A stretch of DNA of 64,000 nt from Bacteroides zhangwenhongii (GCF_009193325.2 NZ_CP059856.1:4650001-4714000); one strand, 5' to 3'. Positions 1-9,244 are shown, counted from the first letter of the stretch. Translations and numbers: made by a program. The notes: generated by a model from the letters alone, not told the origin.

Positions 1-127
1 AAAAAAACATTACGCATTTCTGTTTTATCTTCAGTAATAGAAGATTATTTTATTATTCCAATTCATAATCAACTGATTAAATTGTCAAACTGAGCTCACA
101 AACGGAAACGTTTAACAAAACGCTCTA

Positions 128-352
128 TTAAATAATATACATAATTATTGCGACTAAAGTACATACCAATTCAGTTATTGGATTTGCAACAGATAAAACA
201 ATCAGTTGAAAAATTTCTTTATTTTCCAATACTATGGAGTCTAATGCTATATATATAGCAACTTGTATCAATATAGATAACATTATCAATTCCACGAATA
301 AAAACGTATGCTTCAACTTACAGTTGGTTGTAACAGTCTCATTTATTTTCAT
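128..352 (-). CDS. Small two-helix membrane protein, unknown function
   Basis: This encodes a 74-residue hydrophobic protein with two predicted membrane segments, roughly residues 15-38 and 48-73, joined by a short loop. An upstream in-frame ATG at 397 exists, but the ATG at 352 is preceded by AGGAG with an eight-base spacer, so 352 was chosen. No family is recognised. It lies downstream of, and on the same strand as, the TM2/zinc-ribbon gene, about 235 bp away, so co-transcription is possible but not shown. It could be an orphan membrane peptide. Confidence that it is a real gene is moderate and rests on the clear ribosome binding site and the clean hydrophobic pattern. Confidence 0.5.
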   Translation of the reverse strand: MKINETVTTNCKLKHTFLFVELIMLSILIQVAIYIALDSIVLENKEIFQLIVLSVANPITELVCTLVAIIMYII

Positions 353-586
353 ATTATACTCTCCTATATTACGACTATATTTTTTACAAACTAACAATCT
401 TTAAAAAGATGAGATTAAGTAAACATATAAAAAGAAAGGATTTGTATTTGATTCCACTTCTACGGAATAATTTATATTTCATCCTTTATTTAATTAGAAT
501 AAGGGGAAATGACTATCATGAATTAGAAAGACGCTCCTTAAATCTTCCTCATTCACTAAGCCATTCCCCCCACAACAATAACCTAA

Positions 587-1036
587 TTAGCCATATTTTT
601 GATGAAATTCATTATCATTCATCGTAAGTAAAATTATTCCCTCAATAAACGCAATTATAGTAATTAAGACAGGGACAAAAACAGTCCAACAGAAAAACCA
701 AAATAACAATAAATATGCTATACCTTGTCCATTTTTGCCTAAATAGAATTTATGTATTCCTAATCCACCTAAAAATATAGCAAGCATCCCCGCTGTCGTC
801 TTACTTTTCGTAGATTGCGCGTATTGAGGAGTATATTGCTGCGTACTCTGAGGCGTTTGTTGGACAGTAACCTGTACCACTGTATTTGACGGAGTTTGTA
901 CTTCCGACGACTTTTTTTCTTGATTTGGTTCTGTTTGTACTACCGCACCACAATATGCACATTTCCTTTGAAAAGGATCAGCACCCACAATTAATTTATT
1001 GCCACCGCATACGGGGCATTTTATTTCTTCACTCAT
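587..1036 (-). CDS. Zinc-ribbon plus TM2-domain membrane protein
   Basis: The 149-residue protein starts with a treble-clef or zinc-ribbon motif (CPVCGG near residue 7 and CAYCG near residue 26). A Gln/Thr/Pro-rich linker follows, then a C-terminal TM2 domain: two membrane helices with the GxxGxHKFYLG signature and a terminal acidic stretch. The start at 1036 was chosen because translation then begins directly before the zinc ribbon, two bases past the stop of the upstream gene; a longer reading from 1084 would overlap that gene. It is probably the last gene of an operon with the 241-residue membrane protein and the SPFH/GYF_2 protein. TM2 proteins are inner-membrane proteins of poorly known role. 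Function here is unknown. Confidence 0.85.
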   Translation of the reverse strand: MSEEIKCPVCGGNKLIVGADPFQRKCAYCGAVVQTEPNQEKKSSEVQTPSNTVVQVTVQQTPQSTQQYTPQYAQSTKSKTTAGMLAIFLGGLGIHKFYLGKNGQGIAYLLLFWFFCWTVFVPVLITIIAFIEGIILLTMNDNEFHQKYG

Positions 1037-1037
1037 A

Positions 1038-1763
1038 TTACAATGTATTTTTAATGTAAGATATATATTCTGTAAAGTTTTCAATTTCCCGGGTCAAAGT
1101 ATCCATATCCACCTCGACACTCTCTTTCCGTATCTGGAAATACGATTTTAATCCATTCAGCTTGATATTAATATCCTCTACTACAGTTGCATTACGTTCT
1201 AACTTTTCTGCCGGAATAGCCGCTATTTTATCTAACAGAATTTTCAATTGCTGCCCCTGCCTATCTTTCTGTTCACTATCAACATCACGTAAAGCCTGTC
1301 GATACTCCATCATTACCATTTGCGTAGAAGCTAAATGGCTTTTCCGAACCATCACGGATTGCTCTATTTCTTTTTGTTTCTCTGCCTGTACATTCCCACC
1401 GATTCCGACAATGCTAATCAATGCAACAAAGATTAAAAAGATAACAAGTAAACCCGCATAATAGTATTTAGTATCAACAGTATCGGATAAAAAAACATTG
1501 AAAACCAGCATCCAAATAGCTTCCGACAATATGAAGTAAAACAACTGCATACTAATGGAAGTATTACGAACCGTGGTTAATTTTCCATTAGTAAAAAATG
1601 GAAGATTACACAAGAGCATAATCTCTAATATAGAAGTGACCACCATATTAGCGTAAAATAAATGAGTCTTTTCCTCTGGACCTAACAAATAAAACAGTCC
1701 TATCGTAATCCCGACTATCACAAGTATAGCCACAAATAAAATCAAGAAATTCTTTGCTTTCAT
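1038..1763 (-). CDS. Membrane protein with long cytoplasmic helical tail
   Basis: This 241-residue protein has about four N-terminal hydrophobic helices (around residues 5-28, 35-56, 70-92 and 100-122). A charged, helix-prone C-terminal half follows (residues 125-241), rich in Glu, Lys and Gln and likely coiled coil. No known family is recognised. The gene ends one base before the start of the zinc-ribbon/TM2 gene and begins 45 bp after the SPFH/GYF_2 gene, so the three are almost certainly one transcript. The pairing with an SPFH protein suggests a membrane-microdomain or stress-linked complex, but that is inference from context. Confidence 0.8.
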   Translation of the reverse strand: MKAKNFLILFVAILVIVGITIGLFYLLGPEEKTHLFYANMVVTSILEIMLLCNLPFFTNGKLTTVRNTSISMQLFYFILSEAIWMLVFNVFLSDTVDTKYYYAGLLVIFLIFVALISIVGIGGNVQAEKQKEIEQSVMVRKSHLASTQMVMMEYRQALRDVDSEQKDRQGQQLKILLDKIAAIPAEKLERNATVVEDINIKLNGLKSYFQIRKESVEVDMDTLTREIENFTEYISYIKNTL

Positions 1764-1807
1764 AAGTATATATATATGATTAATATTTTAATTTACACAC
1801 TCCACCA

Positions 1808-2911
1808 TTACAAGCCTGGAGGTGGAGGGGGTGGCATTAAAGAGAACAAAGCTGCAATTTCCACAACATTTTCAGCCAACACCCACGATTGTGAGCCGAC
1901 TTTGCAGACATAAGTAGTTTTTGTTAACTGCCCATTCAACGCCATATCTTTCAGAACCTCCATAGTAAAAGGTCCCGTAGTTTGTCCATTTTGTGCTATA
2001 TAAAAAGAAGAATTTACAGGTGGCGGTGGCGGAGGAGTAGAAGGCATCCCCACATTTGTCATCACATTTCCCATCATATTTCCCACTGAATTTCCCATTC
2101 CGAATCCCATACCAGCTCCCATCATTACGCCCGCGCCTTCATTGCCCGCAGCTGTCTGTGCAATATCCAACTGCTTTTGTTGCAGATAATTTATTCCTAA
2201 TTTACTTAAACGAGCCTGTTCTGCAATACCAGAAAGCACCGTTTGATATCCCTTGTCATTCTCGTCGAATGATATATCCTCGATATTGAAATTTAAAACT
2301 TCAATACCATATTCATTAAAAGAAAGTTGAAGATTTTTGGAAGTTTCCTTAGATATTCCTCTGTATTCCATTCCCAGTTCATTTACATTCACTCCATTTT
2401 CTTTCATGTATTTGGCAATGGATACCCTTACAGCCTCAATCACATCTATACGAAACTGATTGTCAATCAATTCCATATCAGCATGTCCAACTGTTCCAAT
2501 CAATTTTTTCAAAAAAGTAGCCCCGTCTACAATACGAATCCCATATTGTCCACGAGCAGCAATCTTTATCGGAATTTGAAAATAGGGGTCAATAATTCGT
2601 AAACCTCCGGTTCCCCACAGCATATTGCGCTTTTCTAGTTTGCTGACAAACCATACCTCAGCCGTAAAGGTCGTTTCTCCTCCCGAAGGTAAATTCAATA
2701 GTTTTTGAAGAACAGGCAAATTAGCTGTGTTCAACGTATGCCTACCCGATGTAAAAGAATCACAAAGCGTACCACTTTTATAAAAGAAAGCCTCTTGACT
2801 TTCATTAACCGTCAACACACTACCTGTAGTAATGTTATTGAATGGAAACTTATAGACTAATTCTTCCTGGTCCATTTGCTCCCAATAGATGGATTTAATA
2901 ATTGCTGCCAT
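1808..2911 (-). CDS. SPFH/band-7 (YdjI-like) protein with C-terminal GYF_2 domain
   Basis: The 367-residue protein has an SPFH/band-7 core of the YdjI or 'virion core protein' type (about residues 20-250) without an obvious N-terminal membrane helix. A Gly/Met-rich low-complexity linker (about 262-290), a proline run, a GYF_2 (DUF4339) domain near 305-355 (FYIAQNGQTTGPF) and a second C-terminal proline run follow. GYF-like domains typically bind proline-rich peptides, so the two proline runs could serve as intra- or intermolecular ligands; that is inference. It is the first gene of a three-gene leftward cassette with two membrane proteins, one of them a zinc-ribbon/TM2 protein. Bacterial YdjI-like SPFH proteins are linked to membrane stress responses, but no substrate is known here. 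Confidence 0.87.
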   Translation of the reverse strand: MAAIIKSIYWEQMDQEELVYKFPFNNITTGSVLTVNESQEAFFYKSGTLCDSFTSGRHTLNTANLPVLQKLLNLPSGGETTFTAEVWFVSKLEKRNMLWGTGGLRIIDPYFQIPIKIAARGQYGIRIVDGATFLKKLIGTVGHADMELIDNQFRIDVIEAVRVSIAKYMKENGVNVNELGMEYRGISKETSKNLQLSFNEYGIEVLNFNIEDISFDENDKGYQTVLSGIAEQARLSKLGINYLQQKQLDIAQTAAGNEGAGVMMGAGMGFGMGNSVGNMMGNVMTNVGMPSTPPPPPPVNSSFYIAQNGQTTGPFTMEVLKDMALNGQLTKTTYVCKVGSQSWVLAENVVEIAALFSLMPPPPPPGL

Positions 2912-3020
2912 ATATAATCAATTTTATTTAATATCAAATTCAGCAGACTTCCAGTTCCCAAAAATCAGTCAATATATAAGTACACAAAAAAAGCGCGGAA
3001 CTGCGTGCCAACTATCTGCA

Positions 3021-3141
3021 ACTGAAGGTCCTAGGAAAACCCAAACACACGAATAGATGGACAGCAGACCCACGCTGAATCAGCGTAGGAAACATACTGT
3101 GTCATTCCCGTGTGTCATTGAAAATTTCCTAGGTTTTCAGT
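3021..3141. repeat. Nested inverted-repeat element upstream of the HU-related gene
   Basis: Two inverted copies of a roughly 35-base sequence flank a small central hairpin. The left arm (3021-3054) contains CTGAAGGTCCTAGGAAAAC and CACACG. The right arm (3104-3141) read in reverse has the same order of motifs, including CCTAGG and CACACG. The centre at 3072-3086 is a perfect 7-bp stem (ACGCTGA/TCAGCGT) with a one-base loop. It lies inside a 720-bp gene-free stretch (2912-3631). It may be a structured RNA, a REP-like repeat or a relic of a mobile element; the sequence alone does not decide. Confidence 0.6.
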
Positions 3142-3443
3142 CACAAGAATGAAGCACAACGCTTCTTACAATTTTATCTCTACAAATAATAGCCTATCGC
3201 TATAGACAACTGCAAAAATATGAAAATAAAATCAAATATCCTACTTCATCTCATTCATTTTTATTCAAGTAATAGAATAAAACTAGAAACACCCCTCCCA
3301 GCAATCGTCTAAACACATATAGACATCCTTTCCTACTTCCACTTTTCCTAGTACTTTCCACGCAATCTATTAATAGATAAATTCCTTTTTATTAATGCCA
3401 AACTTCTTTTTCTCAAATATAAAACCTACCTTTGTACAAGAGA

Positions 3444-3537
3444 AAACTATAAACGAAGGCTTTGTTTTTATAACCAAAGCTTTCGTTTTTATAAACGCAA
3501 GTTTCATTTGTAAAAACGAAAGCTCCGTTTATAGTTT
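3444..3537. repeat. Competing AT-rich hairpins upstream of the HU-related gene
   Basis: The inner pair AGCTTTCGTTTTTA (3478-3491) and TAAAAACGAAAGCT (3511-3524) is a perfect 14-bp inverted repeat. An outer pair, AAACTATAAACGAAGGCTTT (3444-3463) with its near-perfect complement at 3518-3537, overlaps the inner right arm. The two stems therefore exclude each other in part. The left half also contains a direct repeat of GCTTT-n-GTTTTTATAA. The element ends about 95 bp before the ATG at 3632, so a 5' leader or operator role for the HU-related gene is plausible but unproven. Confidence 0.65.
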
Positions 3538-3631
3538 ATACTTAATCCAAAAGTACTTATCTATTAGAGAAAAAGAAGTTTTGCCCTAGTATACAAGAAC
3601 TTATCTACTAATGATTTAAACAACAAACAGT

Positions 3632-4267
3632 ATGGCAAAGTACATAATGGAGGAGATGCCCGACTTACAGAATACGGGGAAAAGAATCACATATCCGAAG
3701 TTTGCACGGGTAGACAATGCAAGCATAAAAGAACTCGCCCAACGAGTGGGTGACGTCAGTGGTTTCAGCCCAGGAGATATAGAAGGCATATTGCTCCAAA
3801 CCTCCATCGAAATGGCACACATAATGGCGGAAGGACGCTCGGTTAAGATAGACGGAATCGGCACATTCACAGCGTCGCTAGCCCTGTACAAAGATAAAGA
3901 ACGGGAAGGAGCCGAAGAAGGAAGTGAACATCGTAATGCACAGAGTATTTATGTAGGAAATGTAAATTTCCGAGTAGACAAAATCATGCCGAGAAGAATT
4001 AATGAAAGATGCCGACTGGAAAGAGCCTCTTGGAAAAAGCAACGTTCCTCACAGAAGTTCACACCGGAGCAACGCCTCAAACTGGCATTGAAATATCTCG
4101 ACGAGCATTCGTTCCTTACGGTTCATGAATATCGGAACCTAACAGGACTCTTACAAACGGCAGCAACCATAGAATTAAAACAATGGGGAGATCAACCCAA
4201 TTCCGGAATCGGAATCGCTGGAAGAGGTGCACACAGAATCTATATAAAAAAGAAACAAGAAGAATAA
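3632..4267 (+). CDS. HU-related DNA-binding protein (HU-HIG type)
   Basis: This 211-residue protein has an HU/IHF-like N-terminal part (about residues 15-110). It shows the HU dimer-core pattern, with an acidic helix, GRSVKIDGIGTF and a basic RRINER segment in place of the usual DNA-binding arm. A C-terminal extension of about 65 residues (about 145-208) is predicted to be helical and winged-helix-like. Bacteroides genomes carry many such 'histone-like, HU-related' proteins, which are thought to bind and bend DNA; targets are unknown. It stands alone between two repeat-rich stretches: competing hairpins upstream and clustered ATGAGAGAT motifs downstream. Either could be its own binding site, which is inference. 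Confidence 0.88.
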   Translation: MAKYIMEEMPDLQNTGKRITYPKFARVDNASIKELAQRVGDVSGFSPGDIEGILLQTSIEMAHIMAEGRSVKIDGIGTFTASLALYKDKEREGAEEGSEHRNAQSIYVGNVNFRVDKIMPRRINERCRLERASWKKQRSSQKFTPEQRLKLALKYLDEHSFLTVHEYRNLTGLLQTAATIELKQWGDQPNSGIGIAGRGAHRIYIKKKQEE

Positions 4268-4306
4268 TGAGTTACCAAAGATTATATCTCAAAAGGTGCG
4301 GAAAGT

Positions 4307-4416
4307 ATGAGAGATAGAGCCTTAATATATGAGAGATGGTAGCACAAAAAAGATCTCTCATAAAATATCAAACTAATAATCAGCAATTTACAAGCAAATT
4401 ATGAGAGATGAGAGAT
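4307..4416. repeat. Cluster of five ATGAGAGAT motifs
   Basis: The 9-mer ATGAGAGAT occurs on the plus strand at 4307-4315, 4329-4337, 4401-4409 and 4408-4416 (the last two overlap) and inverted at 4353-4361. All lie in the 188-bp gap between the HU-related gene and the convergent LysR-type gene. Such density is not expected by chance. Iteron-like operator sites or an mRNA processing or termination region are possible roles. Confidence 0.6.
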
Positions 4417-4455
4417 AATATTGTTTTTTCTTCTAGTAGAGATTCCTAAGCGAGG

Positions 4456-5352
4456 TTATAAACTCTTGCTATGATGTCCCGCAAAACGCATAAAGACTTG
4501 GGACAATCCTCCCTCCTGCCCTTGCAACTGAACAAAGTTAAATTCACGTTGCATCGGCATTCCTTTTATTTCAACTACCCTGAGAGTGCCGGCAACAAGT
4601 TCCTTATGTACCGAACGGATGGAAACAATTCCCATACAATCCGTATGCTCCAGAAAAAGCTTGATACTTTCCGTACTGCCAAGATACATTAAAACATTCA
4701 GAGAAGAGAGCTTCAGATTATATTGCAGCAGAGCACGCTCAAATACATCTAATGTACCGGAACCTCTTTCGCGCAAGACCAAAGGGATATTTGGAAGTTC
4801 TTCCGGAAGGATTTCGTCGGCAACCGCCAATTTACTCCGCGTATGAACCACAGCCACGAGTTCATCTTGCAGGAATGCAGTGTACTTCAAATTCGGCAAA
4901 CGGAAGATACCCTCTACCAATCCCAGGTCAATACGATGTTCCTGCAACGCCACTTCCACCCCACGGGAATTCCCATTTATCAAAGAAAGATTGATTTGTG
5001 GAAACTTTGTTATGAAGTTGGCCAATAAAGGAGGAAGGACGTATTGCGCAATCGTAGTGCTGGCACCCAGTTTTAATTCTCCGATATATTCGTCATGCAA
5101 CAAGTGCATCTCGTATTCCAATTGCTTATAATCATCCAAAATCTTTTCACTATGCTTCAGCAACAGCTCTCCGGCCTCAGTCAAGGAGATTTTACTTCCC
5201 TGACGATCGAAAAGACGGGTTTGGTAACAAGTCTCCAACTCCTGAATATGCTTGGTGATAGCAGGCTGGCTGACAAACAACTCTTGCGAAGCCTTCGTAA
5301 AACTTAGGTTCTTCGCTACACTCTGAAAAACTTTTAAACGAAAATCGGACAC
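4456..5352 (-). CDS. LysR-family transcriptional regulator
   Basis: This is a 298-residue protein of normal LysR length. An N-terminal winged helix-turn-helix (residues 1-60, with SFTKASQELFVSQPAITKHI) is followed by a periplasmic-binding-protein-like effector domain (about 90-295). The effector half resembles the CysB/CbbR-like LysR_substrate fold and carries the usual RERGSGT segment. It is a cytoplasmic activator or repressor with an unknown small-molecule inducer. It is transcribed leftwards and starts 19 bp downstream of the DUF6621-like gene on the same strand, so the two may be co-transcribed. LysR regulators often control a divergent neighbour, but here the upstream neighbour is codirectional, so no target can be named. 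Confidence 0.93.
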   Translation of the reverse strand: MSDFRLKVFQSVAKNLSFTKASQELFVSQPAITKHIQELETCYQTRLFDRQGSKISLTEAGELLLKHSEKILDDYKQLEYEMHLLHDEYIGELKLGASTTIAQYVLPPLLANFITKFPQINLSLINGNSRGVEVALQEHRIDLGLVEGIFRLPNLKYTAFLQDELVAVVHTRSKLAVADEILPEELPNIPLVLRERGSGTLDVFERALLQYNLKLSSLNVLMYLGSTESIKLFLEHTDCMGIVSIRSVHKELVAGTLRVVEIKGMPMQREFNFVQLQGQEGGLSQVFMRFAGHHSKSL

Positions 5353-5371
5353 AGCAACTTAGTATTAGCGA

Positions 5372-5956
5372 TTATAACTCCTCCGCCCTTATTCCCAATG
5401 AATGCATCACAGGAAAAGCCAACATATCCCATTTGTAGTTTACCGGTATTTCCGGTTCATTCATACGGAACTGCATAACTTCCTTGCCTTTCAGTCCCTG
5501 TAGAACATCAGTCACTTTCTTCCCATATTCCTCGTTGAAAGAAACAACAATCATCCGCTTCACATCCGCCGAATCGGAAACAACGGAAAGCAAATCCATA
5601 AACAGGTCTTCTCTCGACACCATGCCCTCCGACGGGACACCGGCAAAAGAGAACTCGCCATACGGACTTTGGAAAGCAACTCCGTTCAGCTCCTCCTGCA
5701 AGTCGGAAGGCTGGCAATGTTGCAAGTGTCTCGATTCTTTATCATATACAAAAAGAAATTGCACCTCGTTCTTTCCTTCGTTGATTCCTGCATCCAGAGT
5801 CAGATAGGAAGTAAACAACGAAAGGTCTATCTCTTGTAAAGAACGTTGCAATGTCTTCTCAAAATAGTTTTTTATATCCGTTATTACAAAATTCAAAAAA
5901 GCGGCATCTATCAGCACTACTGTTTCGGACAGTTTTATTTGGGGTTTATCATTCAT
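5372..5956 (-). CDS. Conserved Bacteroidales protein, DUF6621-like
   Basis: The 194-residue cytoplasmic protein has no signal peptide or membrane segments. Mixed alpha/beta pattern is visible (VVLIDAAFLNFVITDI near the start, RMIVVSFNEEYG near residue 133), which may be a Rossmann-like or vWA-like fold. It matches by general appearance a Bacteroidales conserved family (DUF6621) of unknown function; the family name is from memory. It precedes the LysR regulator by 19 bp on the same strand and is divergent from clpB, so the 224-bp gap at 5957-6180 must carry both promoters. Confidence 0.75.
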   Translation of the reverse strand: MNDKPQIKLSETVVLIDAAFLNFVITDIKNYFEKTLQRSLQEIDLSLFTSYLTLDAGINEGKNEVQFLFVYDKESRHLQHCQPSDLQEELNGVAFQSPYGEFSFAGVPSEGMVSREDLFMDLLSVVSDSADVKRMIVVSFNEEYGKKVTDVLQGLKGKEVMQFRMNEPEIPVNYKWDMLAFPVMHSLGIRAEEL

Positions 5957-6180
5957 ATATACCTTAATTATATCATTACAGCGGATAAAGATACTACAAT
6001 ACTTTCATTTATCCACTTGATTATCTTGTAAATTCGTCAGTCTGCACTAAACAAAAAAAGTCATTTTGTCCTTTAACTCCTTAATAATCATGCTATTTTG
6101 TCATATTTTTCTACTTGGCAAATCTTTTGCGCCCTTTTAAGTGTTATTAGAAACATGAAATAAGAAAGGAGAACAACAAT

Positions 6181-8769
6181 ATGAATTTTAACAATTTTAC
6201 CATCAAATCTCAAGAAGCGGTGCAGGAAGCCGTGAACCTGGTACAAAGTCGGGGACAACAGGCTATTGAACCTGTCCACATCATGCAGGGAGTGATGAAA
6301 GTAGGCGAAAACGTCACTAACTTCATTTTCCAGAAATTGGGCATGAACGGACAACAGGTTGCTCTTGTTGTAGACAGACAAATCGATTCACTTCCGAAAG
6401 TATCCGGTGGCGAGCCGTACCTGAGTCGTGAATCCAACGAGGTTTTACAGAAAGCGACACAGTATTCCAAAGAAATGGGTGACGAATTCGTCTCACTGGA
6501 ACATATCATACTCGCATTGCTGACTGTCAAGAGTACCGTTTCTACCATCCTGAAGGACGCAGGTATGACGGAAAAGGAACTGCGTAACGCCATCAGTGAA
6601 TTGAGAAAAGGAGAAAAGGTTACGTCGCAATCAAGTGAAGACACCTATCAGTCACTCGAAAAGTATGCCATCAACTTGAATGAGGCTGCCCGTAGCGGTA
6701 AGTTGGACCCTGTCATCGGACGTGACGAGGAGATCCGCCGCGTACTTCAGATATTGAGCCGTCGTACTAAAAACAATCCGATTCTGATTGGAGAACCGGG
6801 TACCGGTAAGACAGCCATTGTAGAAGGATTGGCGCATCGTATTCTTCGTGGAGACGTGCCCGAAAATCTGAAAAACAAACAGGTGTATTCATTGGATATG
6901 GGTGCATTGGTTGCCGGTGCAAAATACAAAGGTGAGTTTGAGGAACGGTTGAAGTCCGTAGTCAATGAGGTGAAGAAATCCGAAGGTGATATCATCTTGT
7001 TTATTGACGAGATTCACACGCTGGTAGGCGCCGGAAAAGGGGAAGGTGCAATGGACGCCGCCAATATCCTAAAACCGGCCTTAGCACGTGGCGAGTTGCG
7101 GTCTATCGGTGCTACGACTCTCGACGAATACCAGAAATATTTCGAGAAGGATAAGGCTTTGGAACGCCGTTTCCAAATCGTGCAGGTGGATGAGCCGGAT
7201 AACTTGAGCACAATTTCTATCCTGCGTGGACTGAAAGAACGTTACGAGAACCATCATCATGTCCGTATCAAAGATGATGCGATCATTGCAGCCGTAGAAC
7301 TAAGTAGCCGCTACATCACCGATCGTTTCTTGCCGGACAAAGCTATCGACCTGATGGACGAAGCTGCCGCTAAATTACGCATGGAGGTGGATTCCGTTCC
7401 GGAAGAGCTGGATGAGATTTCCCGTAAAATCAAACAATTGGAGATTGAGCGTGAAGCCATCAAACGTGAGAATGACAAGCCTAAGTTGGAAATCATCGGT
7501 AAGGAGCTTGCCGAACTGAAAGAGCAGGAAAAGTCTTTCAAGGCAAAATGGCAGAGCGAAAAGACGTTGATGGACAAGATCCAACAGAATAAGGTGGAGA
7601 TTGAGAATCTGAAGTTTGAGGCTGAAAAGGCGGAACGGGAAGGCGACTACGGAAAAGTTGCGGAAATACGTTACGGTAAACTCCAAGCTTTGGACAAAGA
7701 AATAGAAGAGACTCAGCAAAAGCTCCGCGAGATGCAAGGTGATACCGCCATGATTAAAGAGGAAGTAGACGCCGAAGACATTGCAGACGTAGTTTCTCGT
7801 TGGACGGGTATTCCGGTCAGCAAAATGATGCAGAGCGAGAAAGACAAACTGTTGCATCTTGAAGAAGAGCTTCACGAACGGGTTATCGGGCAGGATGAAG
7901 CGATAGAAGCTGTTGCGGACGCTGTACGTCGTAGCCGCGCCGGACTGCAAGACCCGAAACGTCCGATCGGTTCATTCATCTTTCTCGGAACGACCGGTGT
8001 GGGTAAAACAGAGCTTGCAAAGGCATTGGCTGAATTTCTGTTTGATGACGAAACGATGATGACCCGTATCGATATGAGCGAGTATCAGGAAAAGCATAGT
8101 GTTTCCCGTTTGGTCGGAGCGCCTCCGGGATATGTAGGATATGATGAAGGCGGTCAACTGACGGAAGCTATCCGACGGAAACCTTATTCTGTCGTTCTGT
8201 TCGATGAAATAGAGAAAGCTCATCCGGATGTATTCAACATTCTGTTGCAAGTATTGGATGACGGACGACTGACGGACAACAAAGGAAGGGTGGTCAACTT
8301 CAAGAACACTATCATCATCATGACTTCAAATATGGGTAGTTCCTATATACAGAGCCAGATGGAGAAGCTGAATGGTGCAAACAAAGAAGAGGTAGTCGAA
8401 GAAACGAAAAAGGAAGTGATGAATATGCTGAAAAAGACCATTCGTCCGGAATTCTTGAACCGTATCGACGAAACAATCATGTTCTTGCCGTTAACAGAAA
8501 AGGAAATCAAGCAGATTGTACTCTTACAGATCAAGAGCGTACAGAAGATGTTAGCCGAAAACGGAGTGGAACTTGAGATGACCGAAGCTGCTTTGGACTT
8601 CTTATCTAAAGTAGGATATGATCCCGAATTCGGAGCACGTCCAGTAAAGAGGGCTATTCAACGCTACCTATTGAACGACTTGTCCAAAAAACTACTTTCT
8701 CAGGAAGTAGACCGAAGCAAAGCAATTATTGTAGACGCTAGCGGTGACGGATTAGTATTCAGGAATTAA
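6181..8769 (+). CDS. clpB: ATP-dependent disaggregase ClpB
   Basis: This 862-residue Hsp100 chaperone extracts polypeptides from aggregates together with DnaK. The order is a Clp N-domain (about 1-145), AAA+ domain 1 with Walker [10 protein letters not shown] near 205, the coiled-coil middle domain (about 400-530), AAA+ domain 2 with Walker [10 protein letters not shown] near 603 and Walker [13 protein letters not shown], and a ClpB D2-small C-terminal domain. Length is normal for ClpB, and the middle domain separates it from ClpA/ClpC. The ATG at 6181 has a good AAAGGAG ribosome binding site. Likely heat-stress induced, but no CIRCE or other heat-shock operator was recognised in the 224-bp upstream region. 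A strong hairpin terminator follows. Confidence 0.98.
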   Translation: MNFNNFTIKSQEAVQEAVNLVQSRGQQAIEPVHIMQGVMKVGENVTNFIFQKLGMNGQQVALVVDRQIDSLPKVSGGEPYLSRESNEVLQKATQYSKEMGDEFVSLEHIILALLTVKSTVSTILKDAGMTEKELRNAISELRKGEKVTSQSSEDTYQSLEKYAINLNEAARSGKLDPVIGRDEEIRRVLQILSRRTKNNPILIGEPGTGKTAIVEGLAHRILRGDVPENLKNKQVYSLDMGALVAGAKYKGEFEERLKSVVNEVKKSEGDIILFIDEIHTLVGAGKGEGAMDAANILKPALARGELRSIGATTLDEYQKYFEKDKALERRFQIVQVDEPDNLSTISILRGLKERYENHHHVRIKDDAIIAAVELSSRYITDRFLPDKAIDLMDEAAAKLRMEVDSVPEELDEISRKIKQLEIEREAIKRENDKPKLEIIGKELAELKEQEKSFKAKWQSEKTLMDKIQQNKVEIENLKFEAEKAEREGDYGKVAEIRYGKLQALDKEIEETQQKLREMQGDTAMIKEEVDAEDIADVVSRWTGIPVSKMMQSEKDKLLHLEEELHERVIGQDEAIEAVADAVRRSRAGLQDPKRPIGSFIFLGTTGVGKTELAKALAEFLFDDETMMTRIDMSEYQEKHSVSRLVGAPPGYVGYDEGGQLTEAIRRKPYSVVLFDEIEKAHPDVFNILLQVLDDGRLTDNKGRVVNFKNTIIIMTSNMGSSYIQSQMEKLNGANKEEVVEETKKEVMNMLKKTIRPEFLNRIDETIMFLPLTEKEIKQIVLLQIKSVQKMLAENGVELEMTEAALDFLSKVGYDPEFGARPVKRAIQRYLLNDLSKKLLSQEVDRSKAIIVDASGDGLVFRN

Positions 8770-8784
8770 AGGTTTCATTAAATT

Positions 8785-8857
8785 AAAATGAGGATGTGTC
8801 ATAAATAACCTGCGATAATTTGCGTTCATCGCGGTATGACACATTCTCATTTTTTTA
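8785..8857 (+). terminator. Rho-independent terminator after clpB
   Basis: A long stem, ATGAGGATGTGTCAT against ATGACACATTCTCAT, encloses a smaller stem (GCGAT/ATCGC) and is followed by a run of seven T. It lies 16 bp after the clpB stop and can also serve the convergent small gene that ends at 8855. Confidence 0.85.
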
Positions 8858-9115
8858 TTTCTCTGAATATATAATCCTACGAACTTCCGGTTGACAGTTC
8901 GGATGGCTCATCACCAATACATAAGTCCCATATTTAGGAACCAGCATAGAAATTGAGGGCAACTCAAACTTGGACTTCCCCCTCAGCTCTCCCTGTGAAT
9001 CGTATAAAAACACCATCGTACCAACTAATAAGCCGGTTATGCACAAGGTTCCTTTTTGATTGTCCAAACGGACATTTACTTCTTTATTTGTTATTGTCTC
9101 CATCTCCCCTAACAT
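8855..9115 (-). CDS. Small DUF3244-like Bacteroides protein
   Basis: This 86-residue beta-rich protein has the pattern NVRLDN...ITGL..GTMVFLYDSQGEL...YVLVMSHPN..., reminiscent of the small DUF3244 proteins of Bacteroides, but it lacks a signal peptide with the start chosen. A promoter-like TATCTTTG lies at 9135-9142 (minus strand), so a longer reading from 9145 would begin upstream of transcription and is rejected. ATGs at 9115 and 9103 are both possible; the second has AGGGGAG directly against it, too close to act as a usual ribosome binding site. Function unknown. Confidence 0.6.
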   Translation of the reverse strand: MLGEMETITNKEVNVRLDNQKGTLCITGLLVGTMVFLYDSQGELRGKSKFELPSISMLVPKYGTYVLVMSHPNCQPEVRRIIYSEK

Positions 9116-9134
9116 CAATTTAAAACTATGGAGG

Positions 9135-9142
9135 CAAAGATA
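9135..9142 (-). promoter_or_regulatory. Bacteroides -7 element for the small DUF3244-like gene
   Basis: Read on the minus strand this is TATCTTTG, a perfect fit to TAnnTTTG. An ATTG lies 21 bases upstream. Transcription would begin near 9128, which excludes the longer reading frame start at 9145. Confidence 0.6.
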
Positions 9143-9244
9143 CACAAAAAGAAGTATTATTTACAATATAAACAGAAGATATTTATTTTAATCAAAGATT
9201 ACCCAATTAATACTAATATATTTTTGAAATATCCACATTCCAAC

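Noticed and set aside
1..127. Gene or regulatory site at the left edge
   Set aside because: AT-rich sequence without a coding frame, promoter box or hairpin that can be supported.
409..627. Open frame of 72 codons on the plus strand
   Set aside because: It overlaps the end of the TM2 gene on the other strand, has low-complexity His/Ser/Asn content, and has no family resemblance or ribosome binding site.
3395..3589. Open frame of 64 codons in the gap before the HU-related gene
   Set aside because: It is made of the hairpin repeats at 3444-3537 read as codons, with no coding pattern.
5957..6180. Heat-shock operator for clpB
   Set aside because: No CIRCE inverted repeat or clear TAnnTTTG promoter could be found; the region is only AT-rich.
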